Shown: one piece after another, positions 62,800 to 64,000 of the stretch | Layout: each line of letters begins with the position of its first letter | How positions within the stretch are numbered: the first letter of the stretch is position 1 | Source of the DNA: Isoetes taiwanensis | Lineage: Eukaryota; Streptophyta; Lycopodiopsida; Isoetales; Isoetaceae | NCBI GenBank assembly: GCA_021234155.1 | Contig: JAJEKV010000051.1 | Coordinates: forward strand, 9,136,105-9,200,104 | Length of the DNA stretch: 64,000 nucleotides | Reading direction: 5' to 3' | Notes under the pieces: generated by a model | Database searches by the model: none | What the model saw: the letters and a program-made list of their open reading frames with translations, nothing else | Told to the model about the DNA's origin: nothing | Made by a program: the position numbers and the translations under genes

Positions 62800-63075
62800 C
62801 AAAATACGGATTGTTTTTTTGAAGATTTAGAAAAAACGTACACGTAGTTATACGGAGGTGTGGTTTTTCAAGAATATGCTGTAGTTTTTTTTAGGGAGCC
62901 ATAGCTTTTTTTTTTTAAGAATGTGTGGTTTCTTAAGAAGGTGTAGTTTCTTTTTTACGGATGTGTTGTTTTCTCAGGCGGTATGGTGTTTTGAAGAGAT
63001 GTTGTTTAATAAGGTGTTGTTTTTTAAGGTAGTGTTTTTTTTGAGGTGTGGTTTTTTATGGTTTTCTAAAAAACC
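62800..63075. repeat. Degenerate TGTGGTTTTTT repeat field
   Basis: About ten loosely spaced variants of GTGTGGTTTTTT(A)AG with a period near 22 bp. Low complexity on one strand; open frames here are artefacts. Confidence 0.6.
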
Positions 63076-63179
63076 ATGTATGACCAAGTTGTCCACAGGC
63101 CATTACTTCCACAAAATGGCGGCATAAAACAGATGTATGCATACTTGACACACTCACTAGCATTTGACTTCATACATGT

Positions 63180-63317
63180 GTCTGAGCTTGTGACACGTGT
63201 GACACGTGTGAGCTTCATACAATGTTTTCTATCACGTGTGACAAATCTAAAATTGCGTTACAAATTAATATGCGTTACAAATCAATCCGTTACAAACCCC
63301 CATTAGCCCTTGTAGTG
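63180..63317. repeat. Subterminal repeat field, right end of CACTA element
   Basis: TTACAAA-type words in inverse orientation (three GCGTTACAAAT or CCGTTACAAAC) plus GTGACACGTGTGACACGTG. The outermost tip is TTGTAGTG at 63310-63317. Confidence 0.7.
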
Positions 63318-64000
63318 AGGTGAGGAGCCAATGAGGTGTGGGCTTCAATTTGTGTGTGATTTTGTGTGAAGGGCGGAGACGGAAATGCTTTTTCAAAGTG
63401 AGGGTCTACAAGATGGTGGAGCAACGAAATTTATTTGAGAGTTCGCTATGTTGGGTTTGCAAAGGGAAGCAAGGATAGGGTTGGAGGCATTCGTTCCTTT
63501 ATGTTGACTACTGATGGGTTCGTTTCTTGAAGTTTGTGGACAAGCTTTTGAAAATAGGAAGGGTCTAATATACCGGGCATAACGTTCTCCACTGCTCTTA
63601 CAGGGGTGAGTTTGATCTCTGTCCTTTTGCAAAAATTTTAAAATTGGCCCCTGACCATTGAAATGTTTTTATTGCAAATCTGAGTGACAATCAGGAGGAG
63701 AAAGAGAAATATTTCTCAATTGAAAGCTGATAACTGATATCAAGCCATGGCAGCTCGATTCCTTATATAGGAACGAGTTCTGTCATGTAAATTCAAAAGA
63801 CAATGCATTTGAATACTTGGATATGCTTAAAGAACACCTAATGGATAACTACTTATCTGGAAAAAGATAACATGTCATATCATTATTCTCCCAGACTCCT
63901 ACAACGTCACCATCATCCAGAATATAATTTTAAAAGGCTATATCCTTCTCATCCAGAAGCCTTTCTAGCAATGAATATGAGTTCTAGCCTTGAATTGTTG
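63318..64000. other. Right flank, anonymous
   Basis: Begins with the AGG duplication. No gene recognised to the window end. Confidence 0.45.

Larger units (their letters stand above)
52515..63317. mobile_element. CACTA/EnSpm-type transposon carrying gene fragments
   Basis: The left end reads CACTAGTAGAATATAAT and the right end, reverse-complemented, CACTACAAGGGCTAATG. Both have GTTTGTAACG at exactly positions 21-30 from the tip, and both subterminal regions carry many (T)TTGTAACG and GTCACACGT words (52535-52815 and 63180-63300). A 3-bp AGG duplication flanks the 10.8-kb unit. The inside holds a short plant-transposon-like gene on the minus strand, PPR relics, an oxidoreductase-like exon, a TPR fragment and a Helitron end. 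No large TNP2-type transposase was seen, so it is probably non-autonomous. TIR identity is modest, so the two ends could belong to different copies of the same family. Confidence 0.68.

Noticed and set aside
60800-63317. Pairing the right CACTA tip with 60800 instead of 52515
   Set aside because: 60800 reads CACTG, its flank is CAG rather than AGG, and the inner sequence matches the right tip less well.

Overview
The window looks like nuclear DNA of a land plant, and a non-seed plant such as a fern is plausible. The evidence is a spliced plant-type glutathione synthetase gene with 12 exons, plant pentatricopeptide (PPR), hexokinase and leucine-rich-repeat relics, an L1-type LINE with a zf-RVT C-terminus, gag-only LTR retrotransposons primed by plant-like tRNAs, Helitron ends, and a CACTA/EnSpm transposon. 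There are no operons or bacterial-type genes. The species is inference only. Most of the 64 kb is transposons and decayed gene copies. One host gene, glutathione synthetase, reads intact.

Layout. 1-9860: two diverged copies of one unusual LINE family (1520-6145 and 6150-8597) with two SINE-like units and long (TC)n/(AC)n runs, bracketed by a direct duplication of about 830 bp. 9860-14301: anonymous sequence, then a complete gag-only LTR retrotransposon on the minus strand (11263-14301, target duplication CCATC) with a striking array of covarying hairpins beside its 3' LTR. 14440-24077: an L1-type LINE split by a second gag-only LTR retrotransposon (16200-21121, target duplication CTGCC, LTRs of 1678 bp each). 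25039-26040: a (TAA)n run, a degenerate TTAGATTC repeat field and a cluster of heat-shock-element-like motifs.

26042-38600: Helitron 3' ends at 26042 (minus), 38476 (plus) and 38560 (minus), with a hexokinase relic (28518), an LRR pseudogene (30447-31419) and a LINE-like 3' end (37341) between them. 42074-48041: glutathione synthetase. By my exon model it encodes 549 residues with one U12-type AT-AC intron and one GC-AG intron; its large intron 10 holds a minus-strand LINE fragment. 49870-51000: coding-like exons I cannot identify. 52020-52262: a SINE core joined to a LINE-like 3' tail and (TTA)n.

52515-63317: a probable 10.8-kb CACTA element (CACTA ends, matching subterminal motif, 3-bp duplication AGG). 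It carries a short spliced plant-transposon-like gene on the minus strand together with pieces of PPR, oxidoreductase-like and TPR genes, and a Helitron end at 62118. The most interesting structures are the hairpin array at 11982-12191, the gene-fragment-carrying CACTA element, the family of covarying Helitron 3' hairpins, and the 3'-end signature shared by LINEs and a SINE.
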